Source: Clostridia bacterium
GTDB taxonomy: Bacteria; Bacillota; Clostridia; DUPQ01
Assembly (NCBI GenBank): GCA_016938455.1
Contig: JAFGUQ010000256.1
Coordinates: 1 to 43,194, forward strand
Direction: 5' to 3'
DNA: 43,194 nucleotides
Position numbers and translations under genes: made by a program. The notes beneath the pieces are model-generated. The model was not told the DNA's origin and searched no databases. It saw nothing but the letters and a program-made list of their open reading frames with translations. Positions 19,760 through 29,024 of this stretch are shown in pieces. Each line of letters opens with the position of its first letter. Position 1 is the first letter of the stretch.

Positions 19760-21679
19760 TTAGTTGTCCTCTCCTATATTTTGTGAAACAAATTTACGTC
19801 CATTGATACTGAAAAATCGACTGAACATTTCATAGTACTGCAATCTTAAACATTGAATGCCTACTATTAACCCTTCTAAACCAATAATCAATAGATTCCC
19901 TATGATTAAAACGATCACTTTACCTCCCGCCGAGGTATTCATGTTATATAAAGTCCAAACCGCAAGAGATAATCCTGCATGGTTCAGAGCAAACGCACCT
20001 ACTCTGACAAATGATATAGTATTGCTTAAAAACCCGAGAAGCGCTTCAAAAAGTTCAAAGAAAGCTTCAACAAAGCTGTGCTTCTCCTGATGTTCTTTTT
20101 TAACTTTTACAATTTTCTCACTGAGTTGTTTTTCGAAGAAAATCGCCACGATCGGTAAAACAAAAAACAGCACAATCAGCACAATAGACCCGATGGCTTT
20201 ACCAGTAATAACAAAATTCAGGATGAAAAGAATAGCTCCAAGATACAGGACAAACCCCGCTATACCGTTTTTACTGAAAAAAAGCTGTCCATAATCCTTT
20301 GTTCTTATTTTATTGATGATGTTAATCACCATGGCTACAAGGATCATGAAAACTCCCATTCCCACAGACATATAAAGTATGGTGTTTATGCTGTGAAGCG
20401 GTGAACTCCAGATCGGTCTGATGATTTCTTCATTACCGAAGAAACTGCCATATAGAAATCCGAAAATCATTGAGAAAATACCGATGTTGAGAACAATTAA
20501 TCCGAACGATTTCTTTTTTACGAATTTAAAATATATTCCGGCAAGAAGGAACAGGAAACCCTGTCCGATGTCACCGAACATGATTCCAAACATGACAGTA
20601 TAAGTAATGGCCACAAAAGATGTAGGATCGATTGTATTGTACTGTGGTAACCCATACATGGTAATCAGCATCTCATAAGGGGCAATCATTTTTCTGTTTT
20701 TCAATTTAGTAGGAGGATTGGTATTCTTCACATCATCAGCGTCTTCTTCAATATACATCATTTCAAGATCACTTGACAGTGCTCTCTTGATTTCCTCAGC
20801 TTTCTTTTCAGGAACCCAGCCCACAATATAAAAGCTTTCCATGGTATGACCTGCATAGACTTTTATCTCATTTGCCCTTTGAAGATAGTGGATTTCAGTA
20901 AAAGCTTTCTGGAAATTACTTTTTTCAGCGCGTATAAACTCATCAAACTCTTTTTGCTCTTTTTCAATTTTCAGATTCAGCTGATTGATTTCCATGTTCA
21001 GTACTTCCTGCACATGTTTCGGAGTTCCTTCAATCCCTCCGGCAAGTCTGATTCTTTCAAAGAACAGTGAAGCAAAAATGGAATCGATTTTTTCTGCAAT
21101 GATGGCAGGCATGAAGTACGAAAGCCATACAGTATCTTCTGTGACCTGGTTCGTGATTAATATGACATCAAGATCTCTGATGTATCTTTTCAGTTTCCTG
21201 TAATTGTCTGAGGACAGTTTTCCGAATCTGAATTTAACATAATCAAAATGGAAGAGATTATCAATATTGATATCAAGTTCCATAATCGGAATCATCTGGT
21301 TCATCACCTGCTGTTTTTCTCCGATTTTAGAAGTGCTCTCATCAATAATTGAATGGTGCAGGTTCACTCTGTCCTGAATTGTTTTAATATAGGCATCAAG
21401 TGTTTCTGCTTTTTGATTTTCTCCCAGGATGTCATTGATTTTACTTATCGAGAGCTTTTTAGTCGTCACATTGAAATGCTTGTTCAAATCTTCAATCGAA
21501 AAAAGCTTGTTATCATATTGGTTTTCATCCATGAAAGGAAACAGTCCATGAATTGATTCAAGAACTAGCTGTGCGTCTTCGAGATGGACATCATTGTTAA
21601 TGATGTGCTTTAAGATGATTTCTTCAAATTTTCTGATTGGTCCTGCAATATTAACCAATTTCATTTTTTCAACTGACAT
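19760..21679 (-). CDS. V-type ATP synthase subunit I (a-subunit)
   Basis: 639 aa, long cytoplasmic domain plus multi-TM C-terminal half; GDIGQGFLFLLAG, SFVRVGAFALNHAGLSLAV, GLEGLIVGIQCLRLQYYEMFSRFF. Confidence 0.95.
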   Translation of the reverse strand: MSVEKMKLVNIAGPIRKFEEIILKHIINNDVHLEDAQLVLESIHGLFPFMDENQYDNKLFSIEDLNKHFNVTTKKLSISKINDILGENQKAETLDAYIKTIQDRVNLHHSIIDESTSKIGEKQQVMNQMIPIMELDINIDNLFHFDYVKFRFGKLSSDNYRKLKRYIRDLDVILITNQVTEDTVWLSYFMPAIIAEKIDSIFASLFFERIRLAGGIEGTPKHVQEVLNMEINQLNLKIEKEQKEFDEFIRAEKSNFQKAFTEIHYLQRANEIKVYAGHTMESFYIVGWVPEKKAEEIKRALSSDLEMMYIEEDADDVKNTNPPTKLKNRKMIAPYEMLITMYGLPQYNTIDPTSFVAITYTVMFGIMFGDIGQGFLFLLAGIYFKFVKKKSFGLIVLNIGIFSMIFGFLYGSFFGNEEIIRPIWSSPLHSINTILYMSVGMGVFMILVAMVINIINKIRTKDYGQLFFSKNGIAGFVLYLGAILFILNFVITGKAIGSIVLIVLFFVLPIVAIFFEKQLSEKIVKVKKEHQEKHSFVEAFFELFEALLGFLSNTISFVRVGAFALNHAGLSLAVWTLYNMNTSAGGKVIVLIIGNLLIIGLEGLIVGIQCLRLQYYEMFSRFFSINGRKFVSQNIGEDN

Positions 21680-21693
21680 GTATCCACCTTTTC

Positions 21694-22734
21694 TTAAATT
21701 ACTACGAACTGCTTAATGTTCTCCTTATCAATATTATATCTTATTCCTTCAACAATCGATATGACATTGGATATTTCAAACTCCTTTAAATGGATATAAG
21801 CAACAATCGCACCAATACTGAAATTATCTCTCCTTAAATTGTTCAAATGCATTTTATAGATGAACCGGTTATAGTTTCTTTCAAAGGAACTTTGATTGCT
21901 GGTTTCAAAGATGTCTTTATATCTGGTGTTTTTTATAAGGACATTAAACTGTTTCTCATCTTTGCTGTCAACCAGTTCCTTGATTGTCTCTCTGTTCAGT
22001 TTTGATTTGTTCTGTATCATATTATTGAAAATCTCTTCTCGATCCATGGTGAAATATTTTTTACTTCTGTAAATCCAGAGAAGATTCATGATGTCTATCT
22101 GTACAATCAGAGCATCATTAATGATTTTTTCGTCCTGACCCTCCAGAAGTTTCTTTTTCTTTCTGGTAAGAAGAGAGAAATAGTACTGATCGAGTGAGGT
22201 TTCTATATTGAAAAGATTTAAAAATGTGCTGTTATTTTCATAGTCTTTTAGAATATCATAATAAATGGATCCTTTTAGGTTAGCAATCAGTTGTCTTGAA
22301 TTCCTGCTCTCCTTCAGTTTTGATATATTCAATGATTCATTTTTACTCAGGAAAGCAAATGAATCTTCGTCAAGTTCAGTAAGTTGACCTGCTTCTAATA
22401 TTCTGAAAACCACCTTCAGACTTTCTATTTCATATTTATCATATAATAATTGAATAAACTGTTTGATATTTCCGTTGACATGATGGAATATCTTATCATA
22501 ATCATTGATCATCTGTTTAATCAGTATACTTTCCAGCTGTCCCCTGTGTATTGAAGATACATTGACTTTACTTAACAGTTCGTTGTAATTTGTTCTGTTT
22601 TTAAGATATTCAGCTACATCAGCAACACTTTTCTTTTCTATTAGATTTTTATAGTCATCTTCATCAAGCAACTTTTTATACATTGCTCTGATTTTAGTAG
22701 ATATGCTGCTGTATTTGAAAATCTCAGAGAACAT
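21694..22734 (-). CDS. V-type ATP synthase subunit C (d-like)
   Basis: 346 aa V-ATPase d/AC39-like: FSIGAIVAYIHLKEFEISNVISIVEGIRYNI. Confidence 0.9.
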   Translation of the reverse strand: MFSEIFKYSSISTKIRAMYKKLLDEDDYKNLIEKKSVADVAEYLKNRTNYNELLSKVNVSSIHRGQLESILIKQMINDYDKIFHHVNGNIKQFIQLLYDKYEIESLKVVFRILEAGQLTELDEDSFAFLSKNESLNISKLKESRNSRQLIANLKGSIYYDILKDYENNSTFLNLFNIETSLDQYYFSLLTRKKKKLLEGQDEKIINDALIVQIDIMNLLWIYRSKKYFTMDREEIFNNMIQNKSKLNRETIKELVDSKDEKQFNVLIKNTRYKDIFETSNQSSFERNYNRFIYKMHLNNLRRDNFSIGAIVAYIHLKEFEISNVISIVEGIRYNIDKENIKQFVVI

Positions 22735-22737
22735 TGA

Positions 22738-23052
22738 TCATACTCTTTCCACAATACTGTCGTAGATGCTGTCTTCCCACATTTTCATATTTTTTTTAGC
22801 ATCTTCAAGCATTTTCTGTAATTTTTCTTCTGTTGTCTCATTTAACTTGACAATCTTTTCTTCAGCTTCATCATGAGCTTTTTGGATAAGCTGTTCTTTT
22901 TTAATCTCAACCATTTTCATGATTTTCTTTTCCAGCTCATCAACCTGGCCCTGCAGTTCTTTTTCAATGCCCAGTTTTTCATTCTCAGCTTCTTTGACAA
23001 TCTGCTGCGCTCTTTCTTCTACTTTAATGATTTTACTAATTAATGAGTCCAT
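22738..23052 (-). CDS. V-type ATP synthase G/H-like peripheral stalk subunit
   Basis: 104 aa coiled-coil; first gene of the V-ATPase operon. Confidence 0.75.
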   Translation of the reverse strand: MDSLISKIIKVEERAQQIVKEAENEKLGIEKELQGQVDELEKKIMKMVEIKKEQLIQKAHDEAEEKIVKLNETTEEKLQKMLEDAKKNMKMWEDSIYDSIVERV

Positions 23053-23259
23053 TCAATTCACCTTCTTAATGAATAATTATACCATCTTATACAATTCAGC
23101 TCAACTTTATATATACCCGTCTGATAAGATTTATAGCATTATCACTGATTTTTTTCCTGATTGGCTTTTATATTATGATAACCCTGGCTCTGCAAGGTAG
23201 TAACCACAGTCAATATCGATTATAATATAGATATGATATTTTAGAAAGGTAAAACATTC

Positions 23260-24558
23260 ATGAGCACAGAGCAAAGCAGTCTCTGGTATCGTCTTGATAC
23301 ATCAGCGAACATCTATCCGGGAATAGAGTCTTCCAGAGATACCGCTATTTTCAGGGTGTCTCTTACACTAAAAGAAGATGTCATACCGTCGATATTGCTT
23401 CAGGCAATGGAGAACTGCAGGAAGCGGTTTCCATATTATAATGTTCATTTAAAAAAAGGATTGTTCTGGAATTATCTTCAGGAAAACCATAACAGTTTTA
23501 TTCTTTGGCCAGATACACCATACCCCTGTGAAAGAATGTATCCTTTTCTTAACAACGGTTATCTGTATAAAATCAAATATTTCAATAAACGAATTGCGCT
23601 GGAAGTTTTCCATGTACTGACAGATGGTTACGGAGCTATGGAATTTTTAAAAACCGTTCTGCAGGAATATCTGATCCTGTCAGGAAAGCTAAGTTCTCCT
23701 CTTCATGGAATTCTTCATAAAGAGGAAATCCCACCGGAAGAGGAATATGAAGATGCTTTTCTAAAAGTATTAGAAAATCAGAAGGAAATGACTATTGAAA
23801 AAAAAAGGTCTCTATTTGGTAATAAGGGGATCTATCAGCTGCATGACAAGCTGGAGCCTCATGGTGTCTATCATGTGGTGACCGGAGTAGTGTCAGTGGA
23901 TCAGTTGCGAAAAGCGGCAAGAGAACATGATGCCACCATAACAGAGCTGTTAGCAGCTTTATATATGGAAGCACTCATTCATATCCAGGCCGAGCAGGTC
24001 AAGGTCCAGAAAAACCATAAGGAAATCGCTATTCAAATCCCAGTCAACATGCGAAAATATTACCCTTACAAATGTATGAGAAACTTTTCCCTCTTTGTCA
24101 TCCCCTTTATCGATCCCAGAAAAGTGTTTAATCTGGAAGATATCATTGTACAAATAAAGAGTTTTTTAAAAAGCCATCTGACCTCAAAGCATCTTCTGAC
24201 CATGATTCAGGATAACTGTTCTCTGGCTACCAATAAAGTAGTCAGGCACATTCCTGTAGACTTTAAAAACATGTTTATCAGTTTCATCAACAATACGCTG
24301 GGATCATCTCAGTTTTCCGGAACCCTGACAAATCTGGGGCAGCTGTCCATGCCTGATGAAATGGCTGCATTCATAGAAGATGCTACGATTATCGCAGGCC
24401 CTTCTCCCCATGGGAAAACAACCTGCGGCATTGTCAGTTACCTTGACCACCTGAATATCACATTCGGAAGAAGTATCAATGACACAAAGGTGGAAGAATA
24501 TGTATTCACAAAACTTGTTAAAATGGGTGTCCATGTGAAAATAAAGAGCAACACTTAA
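23260..24558 (+). CDS. Alcohol acetyltransferase-like / condensation-domain superfamily protein
   Basis: HVLTDGYGA (HxxxDG-type) and ELLAALYMEALI, VNMRKYYP, TLTNLGQLSMP motifs. Confidence 0.75.
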   Translation: MSTEQSSLWYRLDTSANIYPGIESSRDTAIFRVSLTLKEDVIPSILLQAMENCRKRFPYYNVHLKKGLFWNYLQENHNSFILWPDTPYPCERMYPFLNNGYLYKIKYFNKRIALEVFHVLTDGYGAMEFLKTVLQEYLILSGKLSSPLHGILHKEEIPPEEEYEDAFLKVLENQKEMTIEKKRSLFGNKGIYQLHDKLEPHGVYHVVTGVVSVDQLRKAAREHDATITELLAALYMEALIHIQAEQVKVQKNHKEIAIQIPVNMRKYYPYKCMRNFSLFVIPFIDPRKVFNLEDIIVQIKSFLKSHLTSKHLLTMIQDNCSLATNKVVRHIPVDFKNMFISFINNTLGSSQFSGTLTNLGQLSMPDEMAAFIEDATIIAGPSPHGKTTCGIVSYLDHLNITFGRSINDTKVEEYVFTKLVKMGVHVKIKSNT

Positions 24559-24568
24559 GGAGGTTATC

Positions 24569-25447
24569 ATGTCTTATTGCGTACAGTGCGGTGTTGAATT
24601 ATCAGATTATCATACTGAGTGTCCCTTATGTCACACTAAGGTAGTCAATCCAAACTCAACTGAAGCTGTCAGGGAAAAAGATTATCCTGATTACAGATCA
24701 TTACCTGTGACAGGAGGGAAAAGAGCCAATAAAATTTTTACAGGCATCATTTTAAGCCTGTTGCTGTTTATTTATGCTATTGTCCCGCTTTTCATCAATC
24801 TAATTGTCTCAAGAAACATCACCTGGTCACTTTACCCACTTATCTCAGTGGTTCTTGTATGGTTTGGAGTAGCCTATCCCTTTTTCAGAGAAAAAAACTC
24901 TTTTTTCAGATTATTCACCTATGATAGTCTCGCCGTCATTCTTTATCTTCTTTTATTGAATTTCATCATATCCGGCAATTTATTGTGGGCCAGATACGCC
25001 TGCTTATCCATCATTATCGTCTGGGTGATTTTATCTGGTATTTTCATACCTGAAAAAATCAGAGCAATCCTTCCGCTGACTTTTTATTTCATTTTGAATG
25101 CCATCATCATCTCTGTGTTTTTCGCTTTATTCTTTGATACAGAGCTGTCAATCATCAGATTATTGCTGCCGGCCAATGTCATTTTGTTTGTCCTAGTCAT
25201 CTTATCTTACTTTATCATTACTTCTAAAGTGTATGATTTTCTGGGGTTACTCATGGTGCTGCTATCTGATATTACCCTCTTCAGTATTTCGCTTGATTTA
25301 CTGCTGACAAGGTTTCTGCAAGGCAGCTCTTCATTTACCTGGTCCATCATTGTGGTTGTTGCGACTCTCCCAATCATCGCCATTGCCCATGCCATCAGGA
25401 AAGGCAAAAAAATAAGAAGCATTGTTTCAAAAAAGCTTCATCGTTAA
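24569..25447 (+). CDS. DUF6320-type membrane protein with N-terminal zinc ribbon
   Basis: YCVQCGVELSDYHTECPLCHTKVVNP then multiple TM segments; RBS AAGGAGG. Confidence 0.75.
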   Translation: MSYCVQCGVELSDYHTECPLCHTKVVNPNSTEAVREKDYPDYRSLPVTGGKRANKIFTGIILSLLLFIYAIVPLFINLIVSRNITWSLYPLISVVLVWFGVAYPFFREKNSFFRLFTYDSLAVILYLLLLNFIISGNLLWARYACLSIIIVWVILSGIFIPEKIRAILPLTFYFILNAIIISVFFALFFDTELSIIRLLLPANVILFVLVILSYFIITSKVYDFLGLLMVLLSDITLFSISLDLLLTRFLQGSSSFTWSIIVVVATLPIIAIAHAIRKGKKIRSIVSKKLHR

Positions 25448-26145
25448 TATCGGTTGAAACTGACTTCCAGCCCTTCAAAGGAAAAAGACTTAGCTGTCTG
25501 GTCAAAAGAATATGTTTTGCTGTTTATAATTTCCCTGTTGCAGAAAAGGTAAGTATGAACTTCTCTGATAGAAGCATCGACTATCCAATACTCAGTCACT
25601 CCGCAATTCAAGTACAAGTCAAGTTTTTTGACATAATCAATGCTTTTTGTTGACTTAGAAGTAATTTCAACAATGAATGTCGGAACGCCAAGATAATAAT
25701 CCTCATCATTCAATTGATCATCTAAATCACATATGACCATTAAATCTGGTTGAACCACATTAATGCTACCATTTGATCTGATAAGTTTAATATCATATGG
25801 AGCCATCATCGGAGTACATTTTTTTTCTTTAAAATATGGATGGAATGTACCTGCCATATCAAACAGGATTTTCTGATGAGTTGTTTTTGGCGAAGCCAGC
25901 TGATAGATTTCTTCATCAATATATTCAAATTGTTTCTCGTTATCTCTGCTCATTTTTAAAAATTCATCATAGGACTTTATTTTCCGGTTAGTTTCATATT
26001 TTGCCTCTGAATCATTTAAATATGAAGTAGAAGCTGTCAGCTTTCCCACTTCTTTCCCATTTTTCGTAATAACAATATCTTCTTTTATCGCCAGCCTAAT
26101 GTATTTTCCAAAGTTATTCTTGATATCAGTAGAAGTGACTTTCAT
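25444..26145 (-). CDS. Fusion of Phd/YefM-like antitoxin domain to Uma2-family (PD-(D/E)xK-like) endonuclease domain
   Basis: N-terminus MKVTSTDIKNNFGKYIRLAIKEDIVITKNGKEVGKL; C-terminal VVQPDLMVICDL...PTFIVEITSKSTKSIDYVKKLDLYLNCGVTEYWIVD; start set to ATG at 26145 because GGAGG lies just upstream. Confidence 0.85.
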   Translation of the reverse strand: MKVTSTDIKNNFGKYIRLAIKEDIVITKNGKEVGKLTASTSYLNDSEAKYETNRKIKSYDEFLKMSRDNEKQFEYIDEEIYQLASPKTTHQKILFDMAGTFHPYFKEKKCTPMMAPYDIKLIRSNGSINVVQPDLMVICDLDDQLNDEDYYLGVPTFIVEITSKSTKSIDYVKKLDLYLNCGVTEYWIVDASIREVHTYLFCNREIINSKTYSFDQTAKSFSFEGLEVSFNRY

Positions 26146-26165
26146 TTTGTCCTCCAACATCTTTA

Positions 26166-26215
26166 TTAGCTAATTTAGCTAATATTATTGTACAAATATT
26201 GGCCATTGTTGTCAA
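26166..26215 (-). promoter_or_regulatory. Sigma-A-type promoter with palindromic putative operators for the Phd-Uma2 gene
   Basis: Minus strand: TTGACA (26210-26215), 17-nt spacer, TACAAT (26187-26192); palindromes TTGTACAA (26188-26195) and two TTAGCTAA (26166-26173, 26175-26182). Confidence 0.75.
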
Positions 26216-26296
26216 TTGCATTATAAGGCACTATGAAAAACATGTTTAATGGTCATAGTACATTGATCTAAAAAATATTCTTATCAGTATTTGTGG

Positions 26297-27691
26297 TTAA
26301 GCGATAACTTTCGGAAGTAATATTTCTATGGTTGTACCTGATCCTTCTTTACTGAATAACCTGATTTTGCCGTTATGTGCCAAAATAATGGCCCTGGCAA
26401 TTGGAAGTCCAAGTCCTGAACCTCCTGTTTCTTTGGCTCTTGAAGTCTCAACGCGGTAAAAACGGTTGAAAATATTTTTAAGGTGATCTTTGCTGATTCC
26501 GATACCCTTGTCTTTAATAGTGATGATGATATATTTATCACTTTCTTTACAGTTCAAATGAATATCTTTTCCAGGAGGAGTATACTTCAACGAATTATCT
26601 ATGAATATCCGTAAACACTCTTTGATTTTATTGTAATCACCAAGGCAAATCAGTCCTTCTTGTATATCGATTGACAGATGATGATTGTCCTTATCCATCA
26701 GTTTGGTTTCTCTGTAGACATCCTCAAGTAATCCCGAAATATCAAGTTCCTCAGATTCATATTTTATTGAATGATTATCATATCTGGCCAGGAAAAGAAG
26801 CGCTTCTACCAGTTCTTTCATGTTTTTGGTTTCTGACAGAATCGCTTCAATTGATTCATCCAGCACTACCTGATCACTGCTGCCCCATCTTTTAAGCATG
26901 TTCACATATCCGTCAATGACACTGATAGGTGTTCTTAACTCGTGTGAAACGTCAGAAACAAACGTTTTTTGTTTCATATATACTTTTTCAATACGATCAA
27001 GCATGCTGTTCAGCGTAATGCAGAGTTCCTTTAATTCATACCTTGCAGATTCCACATCAATGCGGAGATTCAAGTTATTTTCATTAATAGAGGAAGTCAG
27101 TGCAGTCAGGTCATGAATCGGTTTCAGCGCTTTTTTTGCTTTGGCATTTCCAATAGAAACAAAAAGCAGCACGCCGATAAGATAAATGACTATGAAAGTG
27201 ATCAGTAGAATAAGAAGTTCACCGAAGAACACATTATCCAACGAGTAATTGAACAGATCAAATGTAATAAACATGGTCCTATTATCATCACTGTAGTTTT
27301 TACAGTTGAATATGGTATCTCCGGTTTTGGTGAAATACCTTATGCTGTTGAAAAACTTGAAATTTTTCAGAAAATCATATTCCGGAATCGATCCTTCGCC
27401 ATCTACAAATACTGCATCATCACCTGTGACTCTGTATTCTGCATAGCTTAGTATATATTGCTCATATCCGTCTTTATAGTATTCTCCTGCACTGATGATC
27501 GGTTCTTCATTATGAATCTTTTTATAAACACTGTCGGTAAGATGGTCTCTTGTATTCAGATATTCAGCTTCCACTCTTGTAATCATGATAATTAAAAGCA
27601 AAAGAAAATATACAATGGTAAAAATACCCAGATATTGATTGGTGAGTTTTCTTCTCAGTGACTTCGCGACTCCAAGCCTCGGTTTAATCAT
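26297..27691 (-). CDS. Sensor histidine kinase
   Basis: FVSDVSHELRTPISVIDGYVNML H-box; ITIKDKGIGISKDHLKNIFNRFYRVETSRAKETGGSGLGLPIARAI; start set at an internal Met (MIKPRLG). Confidence 0.95.
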   Translation of the reverse strand: MIKPRLGVAKSLRRKLTNQYLGIFTIVYFLLLLIIMITRVEAEYLNTRDHLTDSVYKKIHNEEPIISAGEYYKDGYEQYILSYAEYRVTGDDAVFVDGEGSIPEYDFLKNFKFFNSIRYFTKTGDTIFNCKNYSDDNRTMFITFDLFNYSLDNVFFGELLILLITFIVIYLIGVLLFVSIGNAKAKKALKPIHDLTALTSSINENNLNLRIDVESARYELKELCITLNSMLDRIEKVYMKQKTFVSDVSHELRTPISVIDGYVNMLKRWGSSDQVVLDESIEAILSETKNMKELVEALLFLARYDNHSIKYESEELDISGLLEDVYRETKLMDKDNHHLSIDIQEGLICLGDYNKIKECLRIFIDNSLKYTPPGKDIHLNCKESDKYIIITIKDKGIGISKDHLKNIFNRFYRVETSRAKETGGSGLGLPIARAIILAHNGKIRLFSKEGSGTTIEILLPKVIA

Positions 27692-28370
27692 TGTCATCCT
27701 CCCTGATGATATAACCGACCCCTCTGATTGTTTTGATGATTTCAACATTATATTTCTGATCAATCTTTGTTCTTATATAAGAGACATAAACATCAACGAT
27801 GTTTGTTTCTCCAATATATTCATAACCCCAGACTTTTGATAAAATGGTTTCTCTCGGAACAACGACATTGATATTATCAAGCAAATAGACAAGCAGTGAA
27901 AATTCTTTTTTTGTCAGAACTATTTTTTCATCATCATATGACACTTCATAATTATCTGCATTAACTGTTAACCCCTTATACTGATAAAGATTGCTCTCAT
28001 CAGTTTTTTTCTTTGCTCTTTTCAGTGCCACTCTGATTCTGGCAAACACTTCTTCAATCGCAAATGGTTTGGTTATATAATCATCTGCTCCCATATCTAA
28101 CCCTGTGACTTTATCTGATATATCATCTTTGGCTGTCAGCATGATAATCGGAACTGAAGAACTGCTTCTGATTCTACGGCATACTTCAATTCCGCTGAGA
28201 CCAGGTAACATTAAATCAAGCAGGATTAAGTCAAAAGACTCCTCACTCCCTTTTTTAAATCCCTCATGTCCATTATAGGCAACGACAACTTCATATCCTT
28301 CATGGATGAGCTCGAGCTGTAAAAAACGCGCAATCTTTATTTCGTCTTCAACTACCAGTATTCTTGCCAT
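27684..28370 (-). CDS. OmpR-family response regulator
   Basis: MARILVVEDEIKIARFLQLEL receiver and winged-helix VWGYEYIGETNIVDVYVSYIRTKID. Confidence 0.96.
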   Translation of the reverse strand: MARILVVEDEIKIARFLQLELIHEGYEVVVAYNGHEGFKKGSEESFDLILLDLMLPGLSGIEVCRRIRSSSSVPIIMLTAKDDISDKVTGLDMGADDYITKPFAIEEVFARIRVALKRAKKKTDESNLYQYKGLTVNADNYEVSYDDEKIVLTKKEFSLLVYLLDNINVVVPRETILSKVWGYEYIGETNIVDVYVSYIRTKIDQKYNVEIIKTIRGVGYIIREDDND

Positions 28371-28891
28371 TATTCATCTACCTCAATGCTGTATTCGCCG
28401 TCTTCATTTTCCTTGACTTCATATTCAAGGTCATCAGTGACAACCTGCCTTACTTTCTTCTGGACGTTTTTCAAACGGATTTTTGCCTCATATTCTTTTT
28501 TGCTGATCAGAACATCACAGCCTGATAATAGCGTAACCAGAATCAGCAGAACAGTAATCAAGGTAATAGCTCCTTCCAGTTCAAAATAATAAAAGCTGGT
28601 ATTTGCTGTTCCTAACATCATGATAATTGCTACAATTCCTACAAGCCATAAAGGGACATTGACAAAAGTCTTGTCACGCTTCTTGATAATGAATTTATAA
28701 AAGAACAATCCGATAAAAGCTCTTCCTGCAATGGCAAATACGGTTCTTCTCTGAGAAACAATCCATCTTGCTGTTTTTTCTTTATCACCTTTATTCCTAT
28801 GTAAAGCTTTTTCAGCCTCTTCATAAGAAACTCCGGTCTGATCAATCACATATTTGACTTTGTCAACTGTGACTTGTTTATCTCTTTTCAT
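28370..28891 (-). CDS. DUF4342-like membrane protein
   Basis: UBA-like N-terminus (VKYVIDQTGVSYEEAEKALHRNKGDKEKTARWI) followed by TM segments; overlaps the response regulator start. Confidence 0.65.
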   Translation of the reverse strand: MKRDKQVTVDKVKYVIDQTGVSYEEAEKALHRNKGDKEKTARWIVSQRRTVFAIAGRAFIGLFFYKFIIKKRDKTFVNVPLWLVGIVAIIMMLGTANTSFYYFELEGAITLITVLLILVTLLSGCDVLISKKEYEAKIRLKNVQKKVRQVVTDDLEYEVKENEDGEYSIEVDE

Positions 28892-29024
28892 TTTGTACCT
28901 ACTTTTCTGATTATGTCTCTATTTTACCATACATTGTTTTATTTGCCCTTAATCCACGATTAAAATTCCATTAAAAATGATTTTATATTCACTTCATTTG
29001 TAGTATTATTATTTTGAGGTAATC

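Noticed and set aside
27692-27763. Upstream start of the histidine kinase ORF
   Set aside because: Would overlap the response regulator by about 80 nt; an internal Met gives a normal short overlap.
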